Assembly (NCBI GenBank): GCA_030584105.1
Contig: CP129491.1
Location: 1,612,001 to 1,676,000 of the forward strand
Length of the DNA stretch: 64,000 bases
Origin: UTCHB3 sp002050155
GTDB taxonomy: Bacteria; Bacteroidota; Ignavibacteria; Ignavibacteriales; Ignavibacteriaceae
Direction of reading: 5' to 3'
Both the position numbers and the translations under genes were made by a program. Below the pieces are notes generated by a model. It was not told where the DNA came from and made no database searches. It worked only from the letters and a program-made list of their open reading frames with translations. Positions 45,149-54,196 of this stretch are shown here, piece by piece; positions within the stretch are counted from its first letter, which is position 1, and each line of letters starts with the position of its first letter.

Positions 45149-45351
45149 AAAGGCGCAGATTCTCTGAAGGATTGTATCCAACAAAAGGCGTCCTGACTCT
45201 GTTTTTAAAAAGTAGAAAGGCGCAAATTCTCTGAAGGATTGTATCCAACAAAAGGCGTCCTGACTCTGTTTTTAAAAAGTAGAAAGGCGCAGATTCTCTG
45301 AAGGATTGTATCCAACAAAAGGCGTCCTGACTCTGTTTTTTGGACAGAAAG
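45124..45351 (+). repeat. 67-bp tandem repeat x3.4 from the LolA-like gene end
   Basis: Units start TCCTGACTC at 45124, 45191, 45258 and 45325 (partial), an exact 67-bp period with very few mismatches. The first unit contains the last codons and TAG stop of the gene. Since 67 is not a multiple of three, the copies fall in rotating frames. Near-identity indicates recent amplification. Confidence 0.96.
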
Positions 45352-45406
45352 GCATAAAGTTAACATAATTTTTTCAACGATGTTATGTTTGAAAGAATAC
45401 CAAGCC

Positions 45407-48400
45407 ATGAAACATCACTTTATAGTTTTTACACTCGGAATTTTGTTCCTCTCATCGTTTTCCGTAAAAGTTTATGCGCAGAACGATTCAATACTCGCAA
45501 TGCAATACTATGCTCTTGGGATCAACACCTACAACGAACAGAATTATGACTCCTCAATAATCTACTTTGAAAAAACTTTAATTTACGCCAAAAACTACGA
45601 TTTTGGCGCAGACATCGGGCTTGTACATTTCTATCTTGCGGAAGCATATCAAGTTCTCGGAAATTATGATGAATCACGAAAAAACTATAAAGCAGCAATC
45701 AGGATTTTTTCACCAACTGAATTTTACTACGAGCTTGGCTTAGCATTCCGCGGCATTGGCGATCTCGAGAACAAAAACAGCAATTACAAAGACGCAGAAA
45801 AATATTACTACAGCGCGCTTGAAGCCTTAGCGCACGACGAGCTTTCGAGTTTGGACGGATACATCTACATCAATCTTGCTAATATCGTACTGAACCGGGG
45901 CGACAATTCCGGTGCTAAAGTTCTTTTCAAAAAAGCGGAGGAAATTTGTGACTCTGTAGGGTTTGGACCGGGCTTAGGCGACATTTATTACGGCTACGGG
46001 TTGATAGAACTTAACATAAACAATAACCCGGCGGCTGATTCGCTCTTCGATGTTGCACTGAAACTTTTCACAAAATTTAATATTGAAATGGGGGTGGGGA
46101 ACGCATGGTACGGCAAAGGAGTTGCCGCAATGAATCAGGGAGAAAATAAAAAAGCTCTAAACTATGGGAAAAAAGCTCTAAAAATTTACAAAGCCAACAA
46201 TTACAGCCAAGGGGTAGTTAATGTTTTGGTGAACCTGGGGCTTATTTCATTAAACACTGCCGATTATGAAACAGCTGAAAATTTCCTAAACGAGGCGATT
46301 CCGTGGGCTAAATCTGCTAATTACCTGATTGGATTGGGAAATATTTATAAAGGTTTTGCGTTAATCGCTACAAATCTTGCAGAGCACGAAGTGGCGATAA
46401 ACCAATATCAACTCGCACTCGAAGCTTATGAAAATGCGGACTATACATTCGGGCTCGCTTCTGTTTACCAAGGGCTGAGCACTATCGCACTGAACAGCGG
46501 GGATAACACAAAAGCTGAAGAATTGGCTAAACTTGCTATTCAGTATTATGAAAAAACCGGCTTTATTATCGGTATTGGGCAACTTTACCAGAACTTGGCT
46601 TCCGTTTTCCTGAATGCCGGTAATTATCAAAAATCAAGGGAGTATTATAACAAAGCCCTTGTTTATCACAGAAACGGGCAATTTCCGATTGGCGTCGGGG
46701 ACTGCTTCTACGGGCTTGCGCAATTAGAGATGATTAAAAACGACACCACTTCCGCAAAAAAATTGATCGATTCATCTTTGGTTTATTATAAGCGTGCTGA
46801 ATATCCGCTCGGCATTGGAAATTCACTCTTTATTTTGGCGAATATCGCACAAACAAGCTCCGATTATATTGCCTGTATTGACTATTTGGAAGGCGCGCTT
46901 AACCAATTCGAAACCGTTAACTACCCCTTCGGGATTGGAAGAGTTTGCTATACGCTTGGAACGGTGTTGCATGAACTGGATGAATATGAAGAAGCAGAGC
47001 GGCAGTTCAATGCAGCATTAAACCTTTTTAAACTCTCAGATTATAACTATTTTTGTTCCATTACTGCTTTTGGGTTGGCAAATTTGTATCTCGATTGGAA
47101 GGAAAAAGAAAAGGAAACGATAAAATATCTCGATTCGGCTATGTATTATCTTGAAAATTTCAGGGCGAACTTGGTGCGGGAAGAGGACCGAACGAACCTC
47201 TTCGAGAAATTTTCGGACTATCTGAACCTTTCGGTGTATGCAGCCATTTATTTGGGGGATAACCACTCCGCTTTCAAATTTCTTGAGAATGTGAAAGCCC
47301 GCTCGCTCGCGGATATTATGGCGGAGAGATCCGCAAATATCACGGCTAAAGTTGACCCCGAGCTGCTTAAACAGAGAACTATACTCGAAAAACAAATTTC
47401 AACTCTGAAAACTCGCCTGAACACTTCTTCTAATTCAGAGGATGATGATATCCGTGAAGAATTGAAAACATTAAACGCCAAATTGGACGACCTGATATTC
47501 AAAATCCGAACGGAAAACCCCGATTTTGCTGCATTAGAGTACCCAAAACCAGCAGATGTTAGTAATGTTATGGCGAAACTTGCCGAAGACGAAGTCGCTT
47601 TACAGTATAACATTTCAGATTATGGTGCCTGGGTGTTTGTTATTACTAAACATAATTTCGAAGTGGTGCAGTTGGCTAAAAACCCGGATGAAATCCGTGA
47701 GCAAACCATGACTTTGCTCGATGGTCTGCGCCGCAACAAATATGATGTGAACAAACCGGCTGATGAACTTGATATTGAAGAAGAAATGTCGTTGGAGGCA
47801 AGTGAAAAACTTTATTCACTCCTGATTAAACCGGTTGAAAAAAAGCTGAACAAAAAATCCAAATTGGTAATTATCCCAAATGATGTGCTTAACTTTCTGC
47901 CGTTTGAAGCCTTGTATTCCGATTCTTTGTTTTTGATTGAAAGATACCCTGTTAAATATTATCAGTCGGCTACACTTCTTGCATTGATGAGAAGTTCTCT
48001 TAAAAAGGAAAGAGCAAAAAATGGCTTTGCCGGCTTCGGTGACCCCGTTTACGACCTCGATAACTACGAAAAAGGTTTGGAAGAGAGGGGTGTTCCGTTG
48101 CTAAAAATTGGCAGCACCATAAACTCTGAATTGGCTGCCAATCCTGCGGCTGTGGATACCCTGCTTTCCCGTGCCGGACTTACTCTGTTTCGCCTCCGCG
48201 GAACCGGAGAAGAAATTAAAGGCATAGCCGATATTTTCAAAAAGAAGGGAGAACCTGTTAACATTAAATTGCGAACCGAAGCAACCGAGGAAAACGCAAA
48301 AGACCCCATTCTTAAAAACTATCGCTTTCTTTCGTTTGCGTGCCACGGAATCGTTTTCCCCGGATTTCAGAGCCTTGCTCTTTGCACCGAGAAAGATTCA

Positions 48401-48751
48401 GGAAAAAGCACACAGGATGGTTACCTCACCTTTGAAGAAATTCTGGGGCTTGACTGGAACGCAAAACTTGTTGTGCTTTCCGCATGTCAAACCGGAACGG
48501 GCGATACGCGCAAAACCGAGGGTGTAATCGGCTTAACCCGTGCAGTTATGTATGCCGGCACAGACGCTGTGTTGGTCAGCCTTTGGTCTGTCTCAGACGC
48601 AGGCACCCGTGACCTTATGCTGAAGTTCTTTTCCGATGTGGCGGATAATAAACTTCCCACCGACGAGTGCCTTCGTAATGCCAAGTTAGCGCTGATTAAA
48701 AAAGGTGCTGCACCGAATGTTTGGTCACCTTTCATCCTTTTTGGCGAGTGA
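45407..48751 (+). CDS. Secreted TPR-CHAT domain protein (caspase-like peptidase fold)
   Basis: A 1114-residue protein. Signal peptide residues 1-25 (ending KVYAQ); about twelve TPR units (25-560) with repeated YPIGIGN-like motifs; a coiled-coil-like linker (about 620-690); and a C-terminal CHAT domain with His980 in FACHGI and Cys1027 in VVLSACQTGTG, the catalytic dyad of this caspase-like family. A signal peptide is notable, since CHAT proteases usually act in the cytoplasm. No T9SS sorting domain. The stop is followed in frame by a diverged second copy of the C-terminus (48752-48829). Start at 45407 chosen for the signal peptide. Confidence 0.88.
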   Translation: MKHHFIVFTLGILFLSSFSVKVYAQNDSILAMQYYALGINTYNEQNYDSSIIYFEKTLIYAKNYDFGADIGLVHFYLAEAYQVLGNYDESRKNYKAAIRIFSPTEFYYELGLAFRGIGDLENKNSNYKDAEKYYYSALEALAHDELSSLDGYIYINLANIVLNRGDNSGAKVLFKKAEEICDSVGFGPGLGDIYYGYGLIELNINNNPAADSLFDVALKLFTKFNIEMGVGNAWYGKGVAAMNQGENKKALNYGKKALKIYKANNYSQGVVNVLVNLGLISLNTADYETAENFLNEAIPWAKSANYLIGLGNIYKGFALIATNLAEHEVAINQYQLALEAYENADYTFGLASVYQGLSTIALNSGDNTKAEELAKLAIQYYEKTGFIIGIGQLYQNLASVFLNAGNYQKSREYYNKALVYHRNGQFPIGVGDCFYGLAQLEMIKNDTTSAKKLIDSSLVYYKRAEYPLGIGNSLFILANIAQTSSDYIACIDYLEGALNQFETVNYPFGIGRVCYTLGTVLHELDEYEEAERQFNAALNLFKLSDYNYFCSITAFGLANLYLDWKEKEKETIKYLDSAMYYLENFRANLVREEDRTNLFEKFSDYLNLSVYAAIYLGDNHSAFKFLENVKARSLADIMAERSANITAKVDPELLKQRTILEKQISTLKTRLNTSSNSEDDDIREELKTLNAKLDDLIFKIRTENPDFAALEYPKPADVSNVMAKLAEDEVALQYNISDYGAWVFVITKHNFEVVQLAKNPDEIREQTMTLLDGLRRNKYDVNKPADELDIEEEMSLEASEKLYSLLIKPVEKKLNKKSKLVIIPNDVLNFLPFEALYSDSLFLIERYPVKYYQSATLLALMRSSLKKERAKNGFAGFGDPVYDLDNYEKGLEERGVPLLKIGSTINSELAANPAAVDTLLSRAGLTLFRLRGTGEEIKGIADIFKKKGEPVNIKLRTEATEENAKDPILKNYRFLSFACHGIVFPGFQSLALCTEKDSGKSTQDGYLTFEEILGLDWNAKLVVLSACQTGTGDTRKTEGVIGLTRAVMYAGTDAVLVSLWSVSDAGTRDLMLKFFSDVADNKLPTDECLRNAKLALIKKGAAPNVWSPFILFGE

Positions 48752-48829
48752 GCGCTGATTAAAAAAGGTGCCTCGGTAATAGTTTGGGCACCTTTCATAC
48801 TCTTTGGGGAGAAAGTTTTAGGCCGATAG
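48688..48829 (+). repeat. 63-bp in-frame duplication of the CHAT protein C-terminus across the stop codon
   Basis: The 3' end of the CHAT gene from AGCGCTGATT at 48688 is repeated from 48751, about 80% identical over 63 bp. Past the TGA (48749-48751) the frame stays open for 25 codons to a TAG at 48827-48829 and encodes the same C-terminal motif (KKGA, then FILFGE) with several synonymous changes. Confidence 0.88.
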
Positions 48830-48964
48830 TGCTTTTTCTGCGGATGTTATGTGCCCAAATAGTCTTCCGTTCATTTTGCTGATAGCCGGCTGACGATCTT
48901 TGTACATATCAAACGCAAAACTCACCTACGACTGCAACTGCATCTGCAACACCTACACCGCAGA

Positions 48965-49070
48965 GCAGCAAACTCACAGTCGAAATAGATGTCAAATTAA
49001 TAATTCTTTTACAACTCCGATGCTGCGGGGCGGGGCAGCAAACTAACAGTCGTAGTACATGTCAAACTCA
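48965..49070 (-). repeat. 70-bp-spaced direct repeat of the glnA gene end
   Basis: About 36 bp around the glnA stop (GCAGCAAACT at 49035) recur at 48965 with about seven mismatches. In the copy the TAG stop has become GAG. A third, weaker match (GTACATATCAAAC) lies near 48902. The gap also has a minus-strand open frame of 33 codons at 48818-48919 whose start resembles FDMY of GlnA. Confidence 0.7.
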
Positions 49071-50470
49071 TAAGGATGAGGACGGATTGCCATCGGTTTC
49101 ACTTCCTTTTCCATTTTGTAGTTTATCCAGGTATCCACAACATCTTTCGTAAACACATCGCCGCGTGTGAGGTAGTCGTTATCCTCAGCCAAAGCAAGAA
49201 GTGCGCCCTGCAGCGAGTCAGGCGTTGATGGAACATCTTTCAGCTCTTCCGGCGGCATATCGTAGATGTCTTTGTCTAACGGGTCACCGGGGTCAATCCG
49301 GTTCAAAATTCCGTCAATTCCCGCCATTAGAATTGCCGCAAACCCGAGATAAGGGTTCCCGGAGGGGTCGGGGCATCTGAACTCAACCCGCTTCGCTTTG
49401 GGCGACATGTTATACATCGGAATCCTGATAGCGGCGCTCCGGTTTCTTTGCGAGTATGCCAGATTAACAGGCGCCTCAAAACCCGGCACCAAGCGTTTGA
49501 AACTGTTGGTGGTTGGGTTCGTGAATGCAAGCACAGACGGAGCGTGCTTCAAAAGCCCACCGATAAAATAGAGCGCCATTTCGCTCAGACCGGCGTAGCC
49601 GTTACCTGCAAAAAGTGGTTTGTTGTTCTTCCAGAGGCTTACATGCACATGCATTCCGCTGCCGTTGTCGCCGAAAACAGGTTTTGGCATGTATGTAACA
49701 GTTTTGTTGTTTTGTGTTGCGGTGTTTTTTACCACATATTTAAAAAGCAAAAGCTGATCGGCTGCTTTTAACAATGGCTTGAATTTCATGTCAATTTCGC
49801 ACTGACCGCCGCTCGCCACTTCATGATGCTGTGCTTCAACTTCAATACCGACACTGATAAGGTTCCGCACCATTTCGTTGCGCAAATCCATCAGTTTATC
49901 GGTCGGCGGCACGGGAAAATAACCCTCCTTGTAGCGAGTTTTGTAAGCCAGATTGGGGTTTTCTGCCCTCCCGGAGTTCCACCTCCCCTCGATCGAATCC
50001 ACTTCAAAATAGCTGTAATGGTTGTTAACCTCAAACCGGACATCATCGAAAACGAAAAATTCAGCCTCGGGTCCGAAGAAAGCGGTATCAGCAATTCCTG
50101 TTGACTTCAAAAAATCAACCGCTTTGTTCGCAATGTAGCGGGGGCAACGGAGGTATTTTTCACGCGTTGCGGGTTCGTAAACATCGCAAATCAGCGAAAT
50201 TGTGGGCGCTTTTATGAATGGATCGAAAAACATCGTTGAAGGGTCGGGCAAAATCAGCATATCCGACTCATCAATCCTCTTCCAGCCCCTGAGCGAAGAG
50301 CCGTCGAAACCAAACCCGTTCTCAAACGAAGTTTCATTAAATTCCTGTATGGGTATTGTAACATGTTGCCACTGCCCCGGGAAATCCATAAATTTTAAAT
50401 CTACGAATTCCACATGATTATCTTTCGAAAAAGATAATATCTTTTCGATCTGTTCAGACCTGTCGTTCAT
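49043..50470 (-). CDS. glnA: Glutamine synthetase type I
   Basis: Makes glutamine from glutamate, ammonia and ATP. GSI hallmarks are present: FGFDGSSLRGW, the MPKPVFGDNGSGMHVHVS active-site region, and NRSAAIRIP. The adenylylation-site motif DKDIYDMPPEE gives Tyr403, so control by adenylylation, as in the GlnD/GlnE cascade, is plausible; glnD starts this window. It lies downstream of an Lrp-family gene on the same strand. Length 475 is typical of the GSI-beta form. Confidence 0.96.
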   Translation of the reverse strand: MNDRSEQIEKILSFSKDNHVEFVDLKFMDFPGQWQHVTIPIQEFNETSFENGFGFDGSSLRGWKRIDESDMLILPDPSTMFFDPFIKAPTISLICDVYEPATREKYLRCPRYIANKAVDFLKSTGIADTAFFGPEAEFFVFDDVRFEVNNHYSYFEVDSIEGRWNSGRAENPNLAYKTRYKEGYFPVPPTDKLMDLRNEMVRNLISVGIEVEAQHHEVASGGQCEIDMKFKPLLKAADQLLLFKYVVKNTATQNNKTVTYMPKPVFGDNGSGMHVHVSLWKNNKPLFAGNGYAGLSEMALYFIGGLLKHAPSVLAFTNPTTNSFKRLVPGFEAPVNLAYSQRNRSAAIRIPMYNMSPKAKRVEFRCPDPSGNPYLGFAAILMAGIDGILNRIDPGDPLDKDIYDMPPEELKDVPSTPDSLQGALLALAEDNDYLTRGDVFTKDVVDTWINYKMEKEVKPMAIRPHPYEFDMYYDC

Positions 50471-50539
50471 TGTTTTTTTCCGTTTTTTGATTGTTAACGA
50501 TTACAAAATAATTTTATTTGACTTCAAGATAACTACCGA

Positions 50540-50657
50540 TTGATTATGAATTTATCACAAGCTTCTCACGAGTTGATTACAGATTGACCACGAATTAATC
50601 ACAAGTTAATCATGACTTGCTTTCGAATTGACCATGAATTAATCATAAATTAATCAC
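50540..50657. repeat. 44-bp repeat x3 covering the Lrp gene end
   Basis: Units begin ATTGA(T/C) at 50540, 50584 and 50628, an exact 44-bp period. Each carries one or two copies of a shorter ATTAATCACA-like element. The third unit includes the stop codon of the minus-strand regulator gene. It occupies most of the gap between that gene and glnA, so it would be transcribed between them. Confidence 0.8.
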
Positions 50658-51109
50658 AGATTAATTGTAGTGGTTTCTTTAAGAGTCGAAAGTACAAAAG
50701 AAGTGCGGGTTGAAAGCACACCGGGCCACTGTTGAATCTCTGTGAGCAGGTGCTCAAGTGATTCAGAGTTCCTTACAACGGCTTTTAAGATGTGGCTGCC
50801 TTCTCCCAGAATCGAGTGACACTCCATAATATTGGGGTGCGCTAACGATTTTTCCACGAGTAATTCATATCTTGAGGAAGATTCGGAAATCACAGTGATA
50901 AAAACCATGATATCGTATCCGAATTTCTTACGGTCTATTTTGGTATAATAACCGGTAATCAGCCCCTTATCTTCCATTTTATTAATTCTGTCGCTGATCG
51001 TCGGAATTGAAATCCCGAAAACTTCAGCCAACTGACTTTTGCTCGTTTTTGCATTTTCCTGCAATATATTTAATGTTTTCTTATCTACATCATCAAGGTT
51101 ATACAGCAT
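50654..51109 (-). CDS. Lrp/AsnC family transcriptional regulator
   Basis: A 151-residue feast/famine regulator. N-terminal winged HTH (LDDVDKKTLNILQENAKTS, IPTISDRINKMEDKGLI; residues 4-60) and C-terminal RAM effector domain (VFITVISES ... EHLLTEIQQWPGVLSTRTSFVL). It lies directly upstream of glnA on the same strand, so control of nitrogen assimilation is a reasonable inference; the effector amino acid is unknown. Confidence 0.94.
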   Translation of the reverse strand: MLYNLDDVDKKTLNILQENAKTSKSQLAEVFGISIPTISDRINKMEDKGLITGYYTKIDRKKFGYDIMVFITVISESSSRYELLVEKSLAHPNIMECHSILGEGSHILKAVVRNSESLEHLLTEIQQWPGVLSTRTSFVLSTLKETTTINL

Positions 51110-51252
51110 TTTTACCTTATTTTTTCAGAATTTTTCATAATTAACCCTTAAATATAAAGATTTCTTGCTAAATACTATGTAAAATTTTAAATTTCTTAAT
51201 ATTTTTTTTATGCTGTGTGATCTCTCGCAAACGGTTTGGTGTTGGAAAATGA

Positions 51253-51471
51253 GTTACCCACGCATCTGAGCTGACAACTTATCCTTTAAAGCAAGGATTA
51301 GTCTTTGACGGAGGTTTTCTGAGAGACAAAATAACCATCTGTTTTTTCAATCAATTGAATTTAATCAGAGATTATGCGTCTTTTATTGAAAACAGAATTA
51401 ACCCGGGAATGGGAAGCCTTACACGGTTCATCACTCTTGAGGCAATGGATTCATTTTTAAAAAAAAGCTAA
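51253..51471 (+). pseudogene. Uncharacterised coding remnant in the regulator-glycosyltransferase gap
   Basis: The 460-bp gap 51110-51569 contains an open frame of 72 codons ending TAA at 51469-51471. It has no ATG near its start (first in-frame ATG at 51409) but shows protein-like composition (LVFDGGFLRDKITICFFNQ, then SLTRFITLEAMDSFLKK). An ATG frame from 51210 (MLCDLSQTVW) runs into a TGA at 51264-51266, overlapping it in another frame, as expected of a frameshifted gene. No family recognised. The rest of the gap is AT-rich with no further feature. Confidence 0.4.
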
Positions 51472-51569
51472 CTATCTGTTTTTGTCCATTATATTGGAAT
51501 TAAAGACTGAACAAATTTTTATTCAAAAATTTAATTCAAATTGAGGTGGATTTTGGTGCAAACTATCTT

Positions 51570-52406
51570 TTACGGGCTTCTTTTAATTTCCGCTCTTCTT
51601 TCAATTCCATACGGTGTGAAGGCAACGGCTTCTTTTTTCACCTGCTCGAACAGGTCTAAGTTTTTTTGGAGGCGGGGTTGCACTTTGTGGTTTAAATGGT
51701 ACTGAATGGCTATGTGGTTAATTGAAACAATATCCGCGCCGATAAGCTCTAAGCGGTATTGAATGTCAGAATCCTCTCCGACGGAGGCGACTTCGTATCG
51801 TTCATCGAAACCATTAACGCGCAAAAGATCCTCTTTGTGAAGTGAAAAGTTACACCCCAGAATCCCCCGCTTCTTACGGTTAAAAAATTTCCTGATGCGT
51901 TCGTTTTCTGTGTAGAATCCCTTTTCCACATCGAAAGATTTGCCGAAAATCCCGTCAATCACAAGTTTGCCAAAATTCTTTTCCAACCAGCCTGCACTCA
52001 CTTTTTCGGGTGTGAGGCTCGTACTCAGCTTTCCGGAAAGGTTAACCCGTCTTCCTGCAAGGGCTGCATTTCTTTTCGCTGAACTAACATGCCCCTCAAC
52101 AAATTTTGAGTGCGGTATGCAGTCACCATCGATGAATATTATATAACCGGCGCGCGCCGACATAATGGCTTTGTTCAGAATTTTGTTTTTTCTGAATCCT
52201 TTATCCGGGTGCCAAATATGCAATATCGGGAAGGAAGTGCGGCTGATTATCCGTTCAACTTCTTTCACCACTTCTTCGGGGGAACCATCGTCGGCTATAA
52301 TTATTTCAAAGTTTTTGGCGCTCTGCCTCTCAAATCCGGCGAGTACAAGCTCCAGGAACTTCAAATTTTTATAAAAAGATATTATAACCGACGACGATAA
52401 CTTCAA
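51570..52406 (-). CDS. Glycosyltransferase family 2
   Basis: GT-A fold enzyme of 278 residues. The N-terminal VIISFYKNLKFLE, IIADDGSPEEVV and IIFIDGDCIP (DxD-type metal site) match GT2; the C-terminal block ILGCNFSLHKEDLLRVNGFDERY ... GEDSDIQYRL (core residues 183-232) matches the galactosyltransferase/chondroitin-polymerase-like subgroup. There is no TM segment. It probably adds a sugar to an envelope polysaccharide; acceptor unknown. It stands alone rather than in a polysaccharide cluster. Confidence 0.9.
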   Translation of the reverse strand: MKLSSSVIISFYKNLKFLELVLAGFERQSAKNFEIIIADDGSPEEVVKEVERIISRTSFPILHIWHPDKGFRKNKILNKAIMSARAGYIIFIDGDCIPHSKFVEGHVSSAKRNAALAGRRVNLSGKLSTSLTPEKVSAGWLEKNFGKLVIDGIFGKSFDVEKGFYTENERIRKFFNRKKRGILGCNFSLHKEDLLRVNGFDERYEVASVGEDSDIQYRLELIGADIVSINHIAIQYHLNHKVQPRLQKNLDLFEQVKKEAVAFTPYGIERRAEIKRSP

Positions 52407-52508
52407 ATGCTTAAATTTCCTTTCGTTTCATTTTGAAAAGTTGCCAATGTCCCGACTCTCTTGTTGTCAGCGCGTCGCAATACCCCGCTTTTTCAATAAT
52501 AACAACAC

Positions 52509-53723
52509 CTATTTCAAATTCATAAGGGCACTTTTGTGTATCAGGTAGCCCATCATTTTAAGTCTAACATAATCTTCGCGATACATCATATAGCCCGGAT
52601 TCGGCGAGTTAAACGGTCCGGAAGCAGATTCCCTTATCAGAAACCAGGTATAACCGTCTTTTTCGGTTATACCGACGCAGTGGATATCATGGTCATCTGT
52701 TGTTTGCCCGTTCATAAACCTGAAAACGCGGGCATCTTCAGTGATGTCTGCCGGTTTGATATCAAAATCGGGCACAATAGCCAAACCTGCAAAGCCGTCA
52801 ATTCCCGGTTCTGAGACATCGCCAAACAGCGAAACCGTGTATCCCTTCTGAACGGCGCTTTTCAGTGTGCTCATAAACTCATCCAGCGGCAGATTCCAGT
52901 AATCTGTATTCCGCCACCAGTTGTCGGGAACATCATAAAGAACCCTCTCGTGGTAAGGTTGGTTTTTAATCGAAAGCACGGGGATGTAATCGTCGGGGTT
53001 AAATTTCAGATAATCCTTCATAAACGATTCAGGTGTCCAGGTTTTGCCGTCATATTCAAATTTATCGGGCGGGTCGCCCATATATTTATCCAAAATTCCC
53101 ATCACATTGTTAACAATAAAGCCTTCGGCAAAAGTGTTGTTTTCTTTCGCTTTGGTCAAAAACGCCTTAAATTCCTCAAAAAGTTTTTGGTGGTCAACAA
53201 ATTTTTGCCCCGGGAGCATACCGGAATAAGCCGATTTCGGCACAATTCCATATTTTTTGTAATTTTTAACGAGAGCATTCGCTTGGGAGCCTTCACCAAT
53301 CGCCGAGTTCCCTCTCTCTGCTGCAAATCTTTTCGCTTTCTCGATATACTCCCAGTAAACTGTATAAAGTTCCGAAAGCTCCACTTCTTTGCCGGTGAGC
53401 CGTTTTATCTCCGATTCAAAAAATGAAGTGGTGGCAAACGACCAGCAGGTACCCGTTCTCCCCTGCGACTCCGGCTTGTTGTGCCACGCATATTTAAAAT
53501 CCTGCGGTCCCGAAGGCGCTGAAATGGTGGAAAAATCGGCTTTTGCCATTTGCCACTTCGGTCTTTGATTCTGAGTAGCTTCCCATTCGTTTATACCCTT
53601 TTGAATCGTGTCCCAATAACTTGGTCTGTAGCCTTGAAAAATAACTTTTGGTGAGTTATTCTGTGCCTGTGCATAAACAACAAACACAAACACGAACACA
53701 ACAAAGAGAATTGCTTTTTTCAT
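52509..53723 (-). CDS. C1 family (papain-like, bleomycin-hydrolase type) cysteine peptidase, exported
   Basis: Signal peptide (MKKAILFVVFVFVFVVYAQAQ). Catalytic Cys in GRTGTCWSFATTS near residue 94 and His in DDHDIHCVGI near 345. The position of the third residue, usually Asn in ENSWG, reads RESASG here, so Glu replaces Asn. Length 404 and the large insert between Cys and His fit the bleomycin-hydrolase-like branch found in Bacteroidota. Acts in the periplasm or outside. Confidence 0.88.
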   Translation of the reverse strand: MKKAILFVVFVFVFVVYAQAQNNSPKVIFQGYRPSYWDTIQKGINEWEATQNQRPKWQMAKADFSTISAPSGPQDFKYAWHNKPESQGRTGTCWSFATTSFFESEIKRLTGKEVELSELYTVYWEYIEKAKRFAAERGNSAIGEGSQANALVKNYKKYGIVPKSAYSGMLPGQKFVDHQKLFEEFKAFLTKAKENNTFAEGFIVNNVMGILDKYMGDPPDKFEYDGKTWTPESFMKDYLKFNPDDYIPVLSIKNQPYHERVLYDVPDNWWRNTDYWNLPLDEFMSTLKSAVQKGYTVSLFGDVSEPGIDGFAGLAIVPDFDIKPADITEDARVFRFMNGQTTDDHDIHCVGITEKDGYTWFLIRESASGPFNSPNPGYMMYREDYVRLKMMGYLIHKSALMNLK

Positions 53724-53842
53724 CTTATTGCCATAATTTGTTTAATATCCTTATTCAAAATACGGAGTAAGCCCCACCCGTGAAAATTAAAAAACTGCCC
53801 CCAAAATGGGAAAATTATTGAAGGATCCCTTTAGCGCGGTAA

Positions 53843-54050
53843 TTTCATAACTGTCCCTGAATGTGATAATTTAATAACTGTAACCAACTGTAAGAATTGC
53901 CTCCGATAACATTTGAATTCAGGAAATCGGATTTCAGCAAAGCCGGTAGTAATAAAAAATATCCGGTCGAAATAAAATAAAGCCGGTAAAAAAAACAGTT
54001 CTTTGCAAAACAAAAAATTCCGTTATAAAATTAAAATAAATCCGGTAAAA
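53843..54050. repeat. Degenerate short repeats in the 473-bp gap upstream of the C1 peptidase gene
   Basis: The gap 53724-54196 has no supportable gene. It holds ATAACTGT at 53847 and 53874 (27-bp period), CCGGT at 53943, 53963, 53983 and 54042, with a 28-bp near-match AATAAAATAAAGCCGGTAAA recurring 59 bp later, and a terminator at 54066-54094. Confidence 0.55.
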
Positions 54051-54065
54051 AAACCATGCACAAGC

Positions 54066-54094
54066 AAAAAAAAATGGGAGCCACTCGGCTCCCA
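54066..54094 (-). terminator. Strong intrinsic terminator of the TonB receptor gene
   Basis: On the minus strand TGGGAGCC and GGCTCCCA form an 8-bp GC-rich stem with a 4-nt loop, followed by a run of nine T. It lies about 100 nt past the receptor stop and is the clearest rho-independent terminator in the window. Confidence 0.9.
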
Positions 54095-54196
54095 AATTAA
54101 AGAAGTAACTGAATGTCCGGTTTTCTGAGTTGAAGCGAAATTACCCATTTCCTAAAAAAGAGCAATTTCAGCTATACTCAAAAAAAAAGCAACAAA

